Both the position numbers and the translations under genes were made by a program. From Pyrodictium sp. (lineage in GTDB: Archaea; Thermoproteota; Thermoprotei_A; Sulfolobales; Pyrodictiaceae): a stretch of DNA of 12,489 bases. Shown here one piece after another: positions 1 through 5,867 of this stretch. The first letter of the stretch is position 1, and each line of letters starts with the position of its first letter. Under the pieces are notes generated by a model, which saw only the letters and a list, made by a program, of their open reading frames with translations, made no database searches and was not told where the DNA came from. The stretch is from NCBI GenBank assembly GCA_015662475.1, contig DQUB01000053.1:1-12489 (forward strand). Direction: 5' to 3'.

Positions 1-132
1 CACCTCTATAGACTCTATAGCTCGTATATTGTGTCTACTGTGTATTTAGAGCCACCTCTAAATCTGTGTAGTTCTGTGGACTTGGATGGCGAAGCTATAC
101 ATGTCTCCCTAGTGTTGGAGGAGGCACTGTAG
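1..132 (+). CDS. C-terminal end of an unidentified protein (partial, 5' end outside window)
   Basis: Reading frame 1 is open from the first base through 43 sense codons to a TAG at 130-132. The tail ends in a Leu/Val/Glu-rich stretch (DGEAIHVSLVLEEAL). The stop lies only three bases before the pstC ATG, and the pstC ribosome site is inside these last codons, so the gene is very likely co-transcribed and translationally coupled with pstC. By context it could belong to the phosphate uptake operon (binding protein, PhoU or similar), but the visible residues do not identify a family. Confidence 0.6.
   Translation, partial: HLYRLYSSYIVSTVYLEPPLNLCSSVDLDGEAIHVSLVLEEAL
117..124 (+). promoter_or_regulatory. 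Shine-Dalgarno site for pstC
   Basis: GGAGGAGG lies 11 bases before the ATG at 136 and is complementary to the archaeal 16S 3' end. It is embedded in the last codons of the upstream gene, which supports the chosen pstC start and coupling of the two genes. Confidence 0.6.
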
Positions 133-135
133 AGC

Positions 136-1122
136 ATGGTGTTGGTGAAGCGGCTATTAGTAGTACTACTAGGGTCTTACGCGCGTAGGTTTAATAGAGA
201 TGATAAGAGGTTTTTGGTGGTTGTTGGAGCTTTCCCAATGATATTGTTGAGCTTGCTTGTATCAATGCCGGTTATCATTGTGGTGAAGAGCACTCCAATA
301 TTTGAGCATGAGGGAATTGCAGTGTTCATTTCTAGTGTTTGGCGTGCTGTTGAAGGTAGTGCTGAAGAAGAGTTCTATGGGTTGTTGCCAGCGATATGGG
401 GTAGCATATATACTGCGACTATAGCAGTTGTTGTTGGCGGCATACTATCGATATGCTTTGCAGTTTTTGTTGAGGATATGGTGCCGCACCGTTTTAGAGA
501 CATTCTATCGACTCTCATGGATGTGATGGCTGCACTACCCACGATAGTCTACGGTTTATGGGCAGCAGCTTTTCTAGCACCCCTACTACTCGACTACATC
601 TACAAGCCATTGCACCAGCTGCTTGCATGGACGCCGTTCTTCTCGTTCCCGCCTAAGACAGGATATACTCTGGGTACAGCAGGCGTACTTCTAGGCATAA
701 TGATAACGCCTTATGCAGCTGCAATGATACGTGAAGCTTACAGCTCAATACCACTATCATATGTAGAAGCGATCTACAGTCTTGGTGCTACAAAGCTGGA
801 GGCTATAAGGCTTAAACTTGGAATGATAAAACCTGCAATACTAGCAGCACTAGTGCTAGGATTTGGTAGAGCTGTGGGGGAAACAGTAGCAGTTGCACTA
901 GTAGTTGGTAATAGTCTAACATTAACATTGAGTCTTACCTCGCCAGGCATAACTGTTGCCAGTCTTATAGCTAACATGTTTGCATCAGCACCATACTACA
1001 AGTACATGGAGAGTGCTCTTTTCGCAGGAGGACTAGCTTTGTTCATGATAGGCTTAGCTGTTAACAGCATTGGTCTTCTAGTGATAAAGAAGTGGGAGGA
1101 GCGTATAGGCCTGCACATGTAG
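136..1122 (+). CDS. pstC: Phosphate ABC transporter permease PstC
   Basis: This is one of the two membrane subunits forming the phosphate channel of the PstSCAB importer. At 328 residues it has the usual length for the family. About six hydrophobic segments are visible, with an N-terminal cytoplasmic basic stretch (residues 1-25) and a first span near 28-49. The ABC-permease EAA loop is at about 211-230 (EAIYSLGATKLEAIRLKLGM), followed by the PstC-type motif GRAVGETVAV at 244-253, which also separates it from PstA. The loop contacts the ATPase PstB. The ATG start has a strong ribosome site overlapping the preceding gene. The next gene, pstA, begins 16 bases after the stop, so they form an operon. 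PstB and PstS are not visible downstream. The PstC assignment over PstA rests on gene order and the RAVGET motif. Confidence 0.93.
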   Translation: MVLVKRLLVVLLGSYARRFNRDDKRFLVVVGAFPMILLSLLVSMPVIIVVKSTPIFEHEGIAVFISSVWRAVEGSAEEEFYGLLPAIWGSIYTATIAVVVGGILSICFAVFVEDMVPHRFRDILSTLMDVMAALPTIVYGLWAAAFLAPLLLDYIYKPLHQLLAWTPFFSFPPKTGYTLGTAGVLLGIMITPYAAAMIREAYSSIPLSYVEAIYSLGATKLEAIRLKLGMIKPAILAALVLGFGRAVGETVAVALVVGNSLTLTLSLTSPGITVASLIANMFASAPYYKYMESALFAGGLALFMIGLAVNSIGLLVIKKWEERIGLHM

Positions 1123-1137
1123 GGTACGGGTGATATC

Positions 1138-1992
1138 GTGGACGTGTACACCCGTAGGAAGATAAAGGATGTTGTTGGCAGGCTTCTTATAGCCTTAATA
1201 GGCTTATTCGCCCTCACCCCCCTCTTCCACATACTCATTTCGATAACCTATAATGGTGTTAGAGTGATAGCGGCTACCGGCGTTATAGAGTTTCTAACAG
1301 GTATACCTAATCCTGCAAACCCGAGCAATCCTGGAGGCATAGGTCCTGCAATACTAGGCTCGCTAGTGCTTGCAGCAATGGCAACACTCATAGCAATACC
1401 CATAGCGCTCAATACAGCCATATTTGTTTCCGAGTTTAGAGGATCTCCTGCTAGCCGATTCACCATACTACTATCACTACTCCTAGTGGAATTCCCAACA
1501 ATACTTGTCGGCCTTTTCGTATACGCTGTGGTTGTTGAGCCTATGAGGAGGTTTAGCCTTCTAGCAGGCTCTATCGCTTTAGCACTAGTAATGCTACCCT
1601 ATGTCGTAGCGCAAGCTAGTGAAGCTTTGCGGCAGATACCTCGCGATCTCCGAGAGGCAGCTTATAGTTTAGGTCTTTCAAGGTTGAAGACTGTCTACCG
1701 TTTAATGCTTGGAATGGCGAGACGTGGTATACTTGTTGGCATTCTAATAGGCCTTGCAAAAGCTCTTGGCGAAACAGCACCTCTCCTCTTCACAGTCTAT
1801 GGAGCGTTTAACACATACCCGCAATCAATTTTAGATCCAGGTGCAGCCATACCACTCCTAATCTACGTGTACGCCCAACAACCAGGTGAGGGGTATCAGG
1901 CGTTGGCTTGGGGTGCAGCCTTCATACTACTCGTAATGGTTACAAGCATAGTCTTGGTGGCAAAAAAGCTGGTACCACGAGTCCACCTCTAA
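1138..1992 (+). CDS. pstA: Phosphate ABC transporter permease PstA
   Basis: This is the second permease of the phosphate importer, a heterodimer partner of PstC in the cytoplasmic membrane. It has 284 residues, normal for the family, with about six spans. The EAA loop is at about 172-192 (LREAAYSLGLSRLKTVYRLM), followed by KALGETAPL at 208-216, the PstA version of the conserved motif. The start is GTG at 1138, three bases after GGGTGAT at 1128-1134, a good match to the archaeal anti-Shine-Dalgarno. The gene lies 15 bases after pstC in the same direction. In most genomes pstB follows directly; here an ACT-domain gene follows after a small hairpin, so the ATPase must be encoded upstream or elsewhere. 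Confidence 0.93.
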   Translation: MDVYTRRKIKDVVGRLLIALIGLFALTPLFHILISITYNGVRVIAATGVIEFLTGIPNPANPSNPGGIGPAILGSLVLAAMATLIAIPIALNTAIFVSEFRGSPASRFTILLSLLLVEFPTILVGLFVYAVVVEPMRRFSLLAGSIALALVMLPYVVAQASEALRQIPRDLREAAYSLGLSRLKTVYRLMLGMARRGILVGILIGLAKALGETAPLLFTVYGAFNTYPQSILDPGAAIPLLIYVYAQQPGEGYQALAWGAAFILLVMVTSIVLVAKKLVPRVHL

Positions 1993-2011
1993 CCCCTCTC
2001 AATCTTGTTCG

Positions 2012-2031
2012 GAAAACTTAAGGGGGTTTTC
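2012..2031 (+). terminator. Possible terminator hairpin after pstA
   Basis: A perfect six-base inverted repeat, GAAAAC (2012-2017) and GTTTTC (2026-2031), has an eight-base loop. It sits 19 bases after the pstA stop and its 3' arm is T-rich. This could end the pst transcript. The AAAACTTAAG part could instead be a promoter element for the next gene. There is no long U tract, so the call is weak. Confidence 0.3.
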
Positions 2032-2060
2032 ATCAGCATACTAGCAGGCATGGGCTCTTC

Positions 2061-2453
2061 TTGACATTCGATGTGCTTACACGTTGCCCTCAAGATCTCG
2101 GATTTAAGTTAGGTAAAACATACTATCTATGTGCAGTACGTGAAGAAGAGTGTAGGAATGCTATAGCTGTAATACGTGATCCTGAAACAAACTTGCTATC
2201 ATGTGTGGTGCCTGAGAAGATTGATGGTGAGTGTCTAGGACCTCTCAGACTAATAGTATTCGATCCTGTTGAACCAGACGTTGTTGGTTTCATAGCAGCT
2301 GTAAGTAGAGCGCTGGCCTTAAAAGGGATACCCATTCTAGCCTATAGCGACTACAACAGAGACTATCTTTTGGTGCCAGAGGAGAATGTTGGGAAAGCTG
2401 TTGAGGCTCTAGAAGAGATTGGGTGTAGTTTTCACGGCGAAATCGAGAGCTAA
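2061..2453 (+). CDS. Small ACT-domain protein (ACT_7/CASTOR-like)
   Basis: The protein has 130 residues and no membrane segments. Its second half matches the pattern of stand-alone ACT domains of the ACT_7/CASTOR type: a strand (LRLIVFDPVEP), a helix (VVGFIAAVSRALALKG), strands around IPILAYSDYNRDYLLVP, then a helix EENVGKAVEALEE. The DYLLVPEE segment is characteristic of this group, which usually binds amino acids or similar small ligands and acts as a sensor; the ligand cannot be read here. The TTG at 2061 is the only start codon in frame after a stop at 2019 and before the GTG at 2073; no convincing ribosome site precedes either, so a start at 2073 is possible. It lies between pstA and a recombinase gene, and neither neighbour explains its role. 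Confidence 0.75.
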   Translation: MTFDVLTRCPQDLGFKLGKTYYLCAVREEECRNAIAVIRDPETNLLSCVVPEKIDGECLGPLRLIVFDPVEPDVVGFIAAVSRALALKGIPILAYSDYNRDYLLVPEENVGKAVEALEEIGCSFHGEIES

Positions 2454-2523
2454 AGGTTGCAAGTGATACTAGCTCTGCAAACCCAAACAGCGAGAATGTG
2501 TAAGACTACTCCATGGGTGCAAC

Positions 2524-3576
2524 ATGGTAAAGTTTGACCTACCTCCACCGCCGCGAGGCATACTAGAGAAATCGAATGAGGAGATTCTCGAAGCGTTTCT
2601 AGCAGCTCTCATGGCTGCTGGAGCTAGTGAGAAGACGGTTAAAGCGTATCGTGCTGCAATACGAGACTTTCTAGAGTTTATAGGTGGTAAGCATCTGCGA
2701 GATGTTACCGAGGAAGATGTGCAAAGGTGGATAAGGGATAGGCTGAAGAATGGGGTTAGAAGGCCTAGAAAGAAAGTTTTAGACTCCTTCGAGGCTAGAA
2801 GAATGGCACAAACAACAATGCACTACTACACACTGTTTCTAAGAGGCTTCTTTCAATGGCTCAAACTACCTGTGCAAGTGCCAGTTGTCAAAAAGCCTAG
2901 AGGTAGAGAGGTTGAAGCATTGAGAGAAGAAGAAGTCTATAAGCTGTTGTCGGCTGCTCGAGATACACTAGATCTTCTCATAGTAGCACTCTTGCTGGAA
3001 ACAGGGCTGCGTGCACAGGAAGCAGTCTCTCTAAGGTTACGCGATATCGATCTAGAACGTCGGGAGATAAGGGTGAGAAATGCCAAGTATGGTGTTGAAA
3101 GGATAGTCTATTTTGGACCGTTAACTGAGGCTGCCATCCGCAAATGGTTGGAGGAAAATCCCGGTCTAAAGCCCGATGATAGACTTCTCGGAATATCTTA
3201 CCAGGCCCTCTACAAACGCTTAAAATCGCTTGCTAAGAGGGCAGGCTTAGATCCAGATCGTGTTAGACCGCATGTGCTAAGACATACTTTTGCAACAGAG
3301 GCTTTGAGACGCGGTATGAGTTTGCCAGCAGTACAAAAGCTTCTCGGACATCGCGACATCAAGGTAACCCAAGTCTACCTACACCTTCTACGCGAAGATG
3401 TGAAGAAGCAGTATGAGCAAGCATTCTCCCAATCTTTTCAGCAACCACAACAGCCCATGAACCAGCCATCGTGGCAGTATTGGCCATGGTATTGGCAGCC
3501 ATGGATGTGGTATACGGTCTACTGGCAACAGCCTCTACCCAATAGGAAGAAAACAGCATACCAAGTCCAACACTAG
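2524..3576 (+). CDS. xerA: XerA-like tyrosine recombinase with unusual aromatic tail
   Basis: This is a site-specific recombinase of the phage-integrase/Xer family. Archaeal XerA resolves chromosome dimers at a dif site. The N-terminal SAM-like core-binding domain covers about residues 19-115 and the catalytic domain about 130-298. All catalytic residues are present: R163 (TGLRAQEA), K188 (NAKYG), H250 and R253 (RPHVLRHTF), H276 (LLGHRDI) and the nucleophile Y285 (TQVYLHL). XerA proteins usually end soon after this tyrosine helix, at about 280-300 residues. Here a 50-residue tail (301-350) follows, with seven Trp, several Tyr and many Gln and Pro, ending in RKKTAYQVQH. The ATG has GGGTG seven bases upstream. 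The intact active site and lack of flanking repeats or phage genes favour a chromosomal Xer enzyme over an integrase. I saw no dif-like site in the window. Confidence 0.88.
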   Translation: MVKFDLPPPPRGILEKSNEEILEAFLAALMAAGASEKTVKAYRAAIRDFLEFIGGKHLRDVTEEDVQRWIRDRLKNGVRRPRKKVLDSFEARRMAQTTMHYYTLFLRGFFQWLKLPVQVPVVKKPRGREVEALREEEVYKLLSAARDTLDLLIVALLLETGLRAQEAVSLRLRDIDLERREIRVRNAKYGVERIVYFGPLTEAAIRKWLEENPGLKPDDRLLGISYQALYKRLKSLAKRAGLDPDRVRPHVLRHTFATEALRRGMSLPAVQKLLGHRDIKVTQVYLHLLREDVKKQYEQAFSQSFQQPQQPMNQPSWQYWPWYWQPWMWYTVYWQQPLPNRKKTAYQVQH

Positions 3577-3629
3577 CATCACAAAACCATCTATGCTGTT
3601 TTAAAGAGGCTCAGTCCCGGCCCCACTCT

Positions 3630-3654
3630 CCCCATAATAGTGTCGGTATTGGGG
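3630..3654. terminator. Imperfect hairpin between convergent genes
   Basis: CCCC-A-TA-ATA (3630-3639) can pair with TATTGGGG (3647-3654), giving eight base pairs with two single-base bulges and a seven-base loop. It lies in the 85-base gap between the convergent xerA and HdrD-like genes and could end either transcript. No T tract follows on either strand, so the call is tentative. Confidence 0.25.
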
Positions 3655-3661
3655 GCATTCT

Positions 3662-4852
3662 TCACAGCCTCTCGTTAGCCCCTAGAGTTTCGAGAAGAGC
3701 TGTTGTAACAAGTTTTACCTTCTTATCGCGTTTCCGTGCAGCTAGCAGCGCTTGTCTAAACGATATGTAGCACTTGGTGCAAGGTACTAATACTATCTGT
3801 GAGTTGAAAGAAGAGATTCTCTCAAGACCTATACGGATGCGAAGATCGCGTGCCCATCGTTCTCTCACAACATTCAGACACGAACCCCCACAACAAGCAT
3901 TGTAGCGATGTTTCCATGGTTTCTCCTCTAAACGTTCAACCATGGAAACTGCAATATTCTTCAAGTATTTGTAGAGAGTTGGGTAGTGTCGCCCTATAGT
4001 GCAGCTTGAAAAGAGAGCTGCTTGCAACATCTTTTTCAGCGCCGGTCTTCTCCTAGCAAGTACCCTCTGAACAAGCATGTGAATAGGCGTAAATGTTTTG
4101 GATGGTATGCTTTCTCCCACCTCTCGAGCAAGTATGTGGGAAAATGTTAGCGCCCATTTATGGTCAGCACCACATTCGCTTATCACGATATACTTGGCTC
4201 CAAGTTTTTCTGCTTCTCTCAAACATTTTTCAAGTGCTTTAAAAGCTATATCTGGTCTTGCCAAGTCGATGGCTATATTGCCTCCAAGATCATATGCTTC
4301 AAGCGACACTGTATAGTCTATGTCGAGAAGCTCGAACAGTCTAGCTTTAGCAATAGCCTCTTCGGTATAGAAAGTGTTTTCAACGGGAGTTGGAATGTAG
4401 AGGTATTCTCCACCCTCCCGCCTAACACCCCCTTCTAATATCCAGCGAGTTGGCTGTCGAGGATCAATAGTGAAGCTATGCAGACTTTTTTCAGCAGCTT
4501 GAGCTGTTCTAATCAAGCTTGGTGGCGCTTTCCCCCTCATAGCCAATACGCATTTGGCTAAGTGTATGAAAAGCCATGTTTCCATTCTGAAAGGACAAGC
4601 AAGTGTACAAGCACCACAACCTGTACATGTAAAAAGGGCTATAATGTCATCCTCGCTGAGCGGTTCTCCTCTAAAAACACGTAATGCCAACTCAACCCTA
4701 TACCATGGAGTGTATCGGCGATTAGCTGTTACAAGGTATACCGGGCATACAGGTGTACACAATCTACACTGAAGACACAAATCCTTATACTCGAACGCTA
4801 ATGCTTCAAATAAACTCTTAACAGCCTTAAACACTTTTTTAGCCTCAATCAC
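3662..4852 (-). CDS. HdrD/DsrK/GlpC-like iron-sulfur protein
   Basis: This is a soluble or membrane-associated electron-transfer protein of the heterodisulfide-reductase subunit D family. The N-terminal half carries two classical [4Fe-4S] ferredoxin motifs: C26-C29-C32-C36-P and C76-C79-C82-C86-P. The C-terminal half carries one complete CCG (cysteine-rich) domain: C284, then C320-C321 with GGSC, then C358-x-x-C361, with 35 and 36 residues between, as in the HdrB/HdrD sites that bind a noncubane cluster and act on disulfides. A first CCG domain is expected at about 150-260, but only C227 remains, so it looks degenerate. Its 396 residues match archaeal HdrD-like proteins. The start is GTG at 4852, with GGTG eight bases upstream. 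It diverges from the NarI/DsrM-like cytochrome b at 4937; together they resemble HdrDE or DsrMK. The physiological substrate is not readable; heterodisulfide, protein disulfide or a persulfide are options. Confidence 0.82.
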   Translation of the reverse strand: MIEAKKVFKAVKSLFEALAFEYKDLCLQCRLCTPVCPVYLVTANRRYTPWYRVELALRVFRGEPLSEDDIIALFTCTGCGACTLACPFRMETWLFIHLAKCVLAMRGKAPPSLIRTAQAAEKSLHSFTIDPRQPTRWILEGGVRREGGEYLYIPTPVENTFYTEEAIAKARLFELLDIDYTVSLEAYDLGGNIAIDLARPDIAFKALEKCLREAEKLGAKYIVISECGADHKWALTFSHILAREVGESIPSKTFTPIHMLVQRVLARRRPALKKMLQAALFSSCTIGRHYPTLYKYLKNIAVSMVERLEEKPWKHRYNACCGGSCLNVVRERWARDLRIRIGLERISSFNSQIVLVPCTKCYISFRQALLAARKRDKKVKLVTTALLETLGANERL

Positions 4853-4936
4853 ATCTCGACACCGTTACATGAAAGTTAGCCTAGTGAAGGTAGGCAGGTT
4901 AGGGGGCAAAGTCTTCTATGCCTAGGGGTAGAGAAG
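4853..4936. promoter_or_regulatory. Divergent promoter region of the HdrD-like and cytochrome b genes
   Basis: This is an 84-base intergenic stretch from which both genes are read outward. It contains GCCTA (4879-4883) and TAGGC (4891-4895) as a short inverted repeat, and another GCCTA at 4920-4924. No clear TATA box stands out. Shared control of the two genes is plausible from the layout, and the small repeats could be an operator, but nothing proves it. Confidence 0.3.
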
Positions 4937-5578
4937 GTGATTGTAAGCTCTAACATTTACAGTGGACTATTCCTTGGAACAATAGTGATATTGGTTGTAA
5001 CAGCTTTGGTGGAATCTACGCGTGTGCTACGTGCATGGGCTAAAAAGGTTGACAGTGGCTTCATCACCTCCTGGAATGATGTTACTTCATCCTTCTTAGA
5101 CTGGTTTCGAATAATTTTAGCCTATGGTGAACGTGGATGGATTATACAGTATGTTGGCGTTCTAATGTTGCACTTAGGAGTGGTTCTCGAGGTGATAGCA
5201 CATATACCACACATAATGGCACTTCTAAACCTTTCACCAAGACCCCTACAACCCGTCTACAGACCATTAGCAGTTGTTGGTCTTTTCTTTGGCGTCATAG
5301 GGTTTCTAGCCACAATAGCATTCACACTAGTGTATCGTGAAACCTCGTCGAAGACCACACTTGTTAATAGAGTTGTTGTAGGCCTCGTGTTTATCGTGGC
5401 ATACTTCGAGCTTCTAATAGGCGCCTTTGGAGCCTATCACCCTCTAATGGCACTCATAGCCCTACTCACTCTAGCGTTTACAAGGTGTAAACATTTCATT
5501 CTAAGTGCTTGGCTTCGCCCAATACTCGCAATATCCAAACTACTAGCCCGCAATTCTACAAGCGAAGCACGCCCATAA
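4937..5578 (+). CDS. NarI/DsrM/HdrE-like dihaem cytochrome b membrane subunit
   Basis: An integral membrane protein of 213 residues with about five hydrophobic spans, near residues 8-26, 66-90, 111-132, 144-163 and 168-188. Histidines H79 and H89 (in LHLGVVLEVIAH) are 10 apart, and H168 and H186 are 18 apart. This repeats the spacing of the haem ligands in NarI (H56/H66 and H187/H205), so two b haems spanning the membrane are likely. The family passes electrons between quinols and an iron-sulfur partner at the inner face; here the partner is almost surely the divergent HdrD-like protein, as in DsrMK or HdrDE. The start is GTG at 4937, with AGGGG about ten bases upstream. No quinone-site residues can be assigned by eye. 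The assignment rests on histidine spacing and neighbourhood rather than strong sequence identity. Confidence 0.72.
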   Translation: MIVSSNIYSGLFLGTIVILVVTALVESTRVLRAWAKKVDSGFITSWNDVTSSFLDWFRIILAYGERGWIIQYVGVLMLHLGVVLEVIAHIPHIMALLNLSPRPLQPVYRPLAVVGLFFGVIGFLATIAFTLVYRETSSKTTLVNRVVVGLVFIVAYFELLIGAFGAYHPLMALIALLTLAFTRCKHFILSAWLRPILAISKLLARNSTSEARP

Positions 5579-5583
5579 TTATG

Positions 5584-5589
5584 TTTATA
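5584..5589 (+). promoter_or_regulatory. TATA box for the TusA-like gene
   Basis: TTTATA at 5584-5589 lies just after the preceding stop. Transcription about 25 bases on would start near 5612, which is downstream of the possible GTG (5592) and ATG (5601) starts and just before GGGGT and the ATG at 5628. This favours the shorter protein. Confidence 0.45.
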
Positions 5590-5627
5590 GCGTGGTTTTC
5601 ATGTTAAGCCGAGAGCGGGGTCAAGAA

Positions 5628-5867
5628 ATGGCAGAGGAAAAAGTTCTAGACTTTACAAATGTTACAGGAGCTTGTGGAGATCTTTCCGTACTCTTTGAGA
5701 GTATAGCTGAGAGAATGCAGCCTGGCAACATATTGGTTGTAAGAGCTAGAGATGACCAGATAGAGGAGGTTAAAGACTCTTTGGAGATGGTGTCTAGCTA
5801 TTTTGAGATTGTTGAGGAGAAGAAGGTGAGTGATAACGTCTACGAGATAAGGCTTAGGAGGAAGTAG
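5628..5867 (+). CDS. TusA/SirA-fold sulfur-carrier-like protein with altered CPxP motif
   Basis: The protein has 79 residues from the ATG at 5628, which has GGGGT six bases upstream; an in-frame GTG at 5592 would give 91. The layout follows TusA: strand (KVLDFTNVTG), a single cysteine at the start of helix 1 (ACGDLSVLFESIAERMQPG), strand (NILVVRA), helix (IEEVKDSLEMVSS), strand and final VYEIRLRRK. TusA proteins hand persulfide sulfur to partners through the Cys of a CPxP motif; here the cysteine is kept but both prolines are replaced (CGDL). It may still carry sulfur or may have another binding role. It follows the cytochrome b gene in the same direction, and its 3' end overlaps the convergent haem c gene by 14 bases. 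TusA-like genes beside Hdr/Dsr-like genes are a known association in sulfur metabolism. Confidence 0.62.
   Translation: MAEEKVLDFTNVTGACGDLSVLFESIAERMQPGNILVVRARDDQIEEVKDSLEMVSSYFEIVEEKKVSDNVYEIRLRRK

Noticed and set aside
2457..3576. dif site or attachment site next to the recombinase
   Set aside because: I looked for a 28-base element with two 11-base arms and a six-base centre. Only a short TTGCA/TGCAA repeat at about 2456-2482 is present, which is too weak.
2524..3576. Integrase of a mobile element
   Set aside because: No flanking tRNA fragment, direct repeats, phage or plasmid genes are visible, and the neighbours are ordinary chromosomal genes.
4098..4772. Several + strand open frames opposite the HdrD-like gene
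   Set aside because: They are shadows of a gene with complete cysteine motifs, with no ribosome sites or recognisable motifs of their own.
4879..4924. Operator or repeat array in the divergent region
   Set aside because: The GCCTA/TAGGC elements are only five bases long and irregularly spaced, so chance is sufficient.
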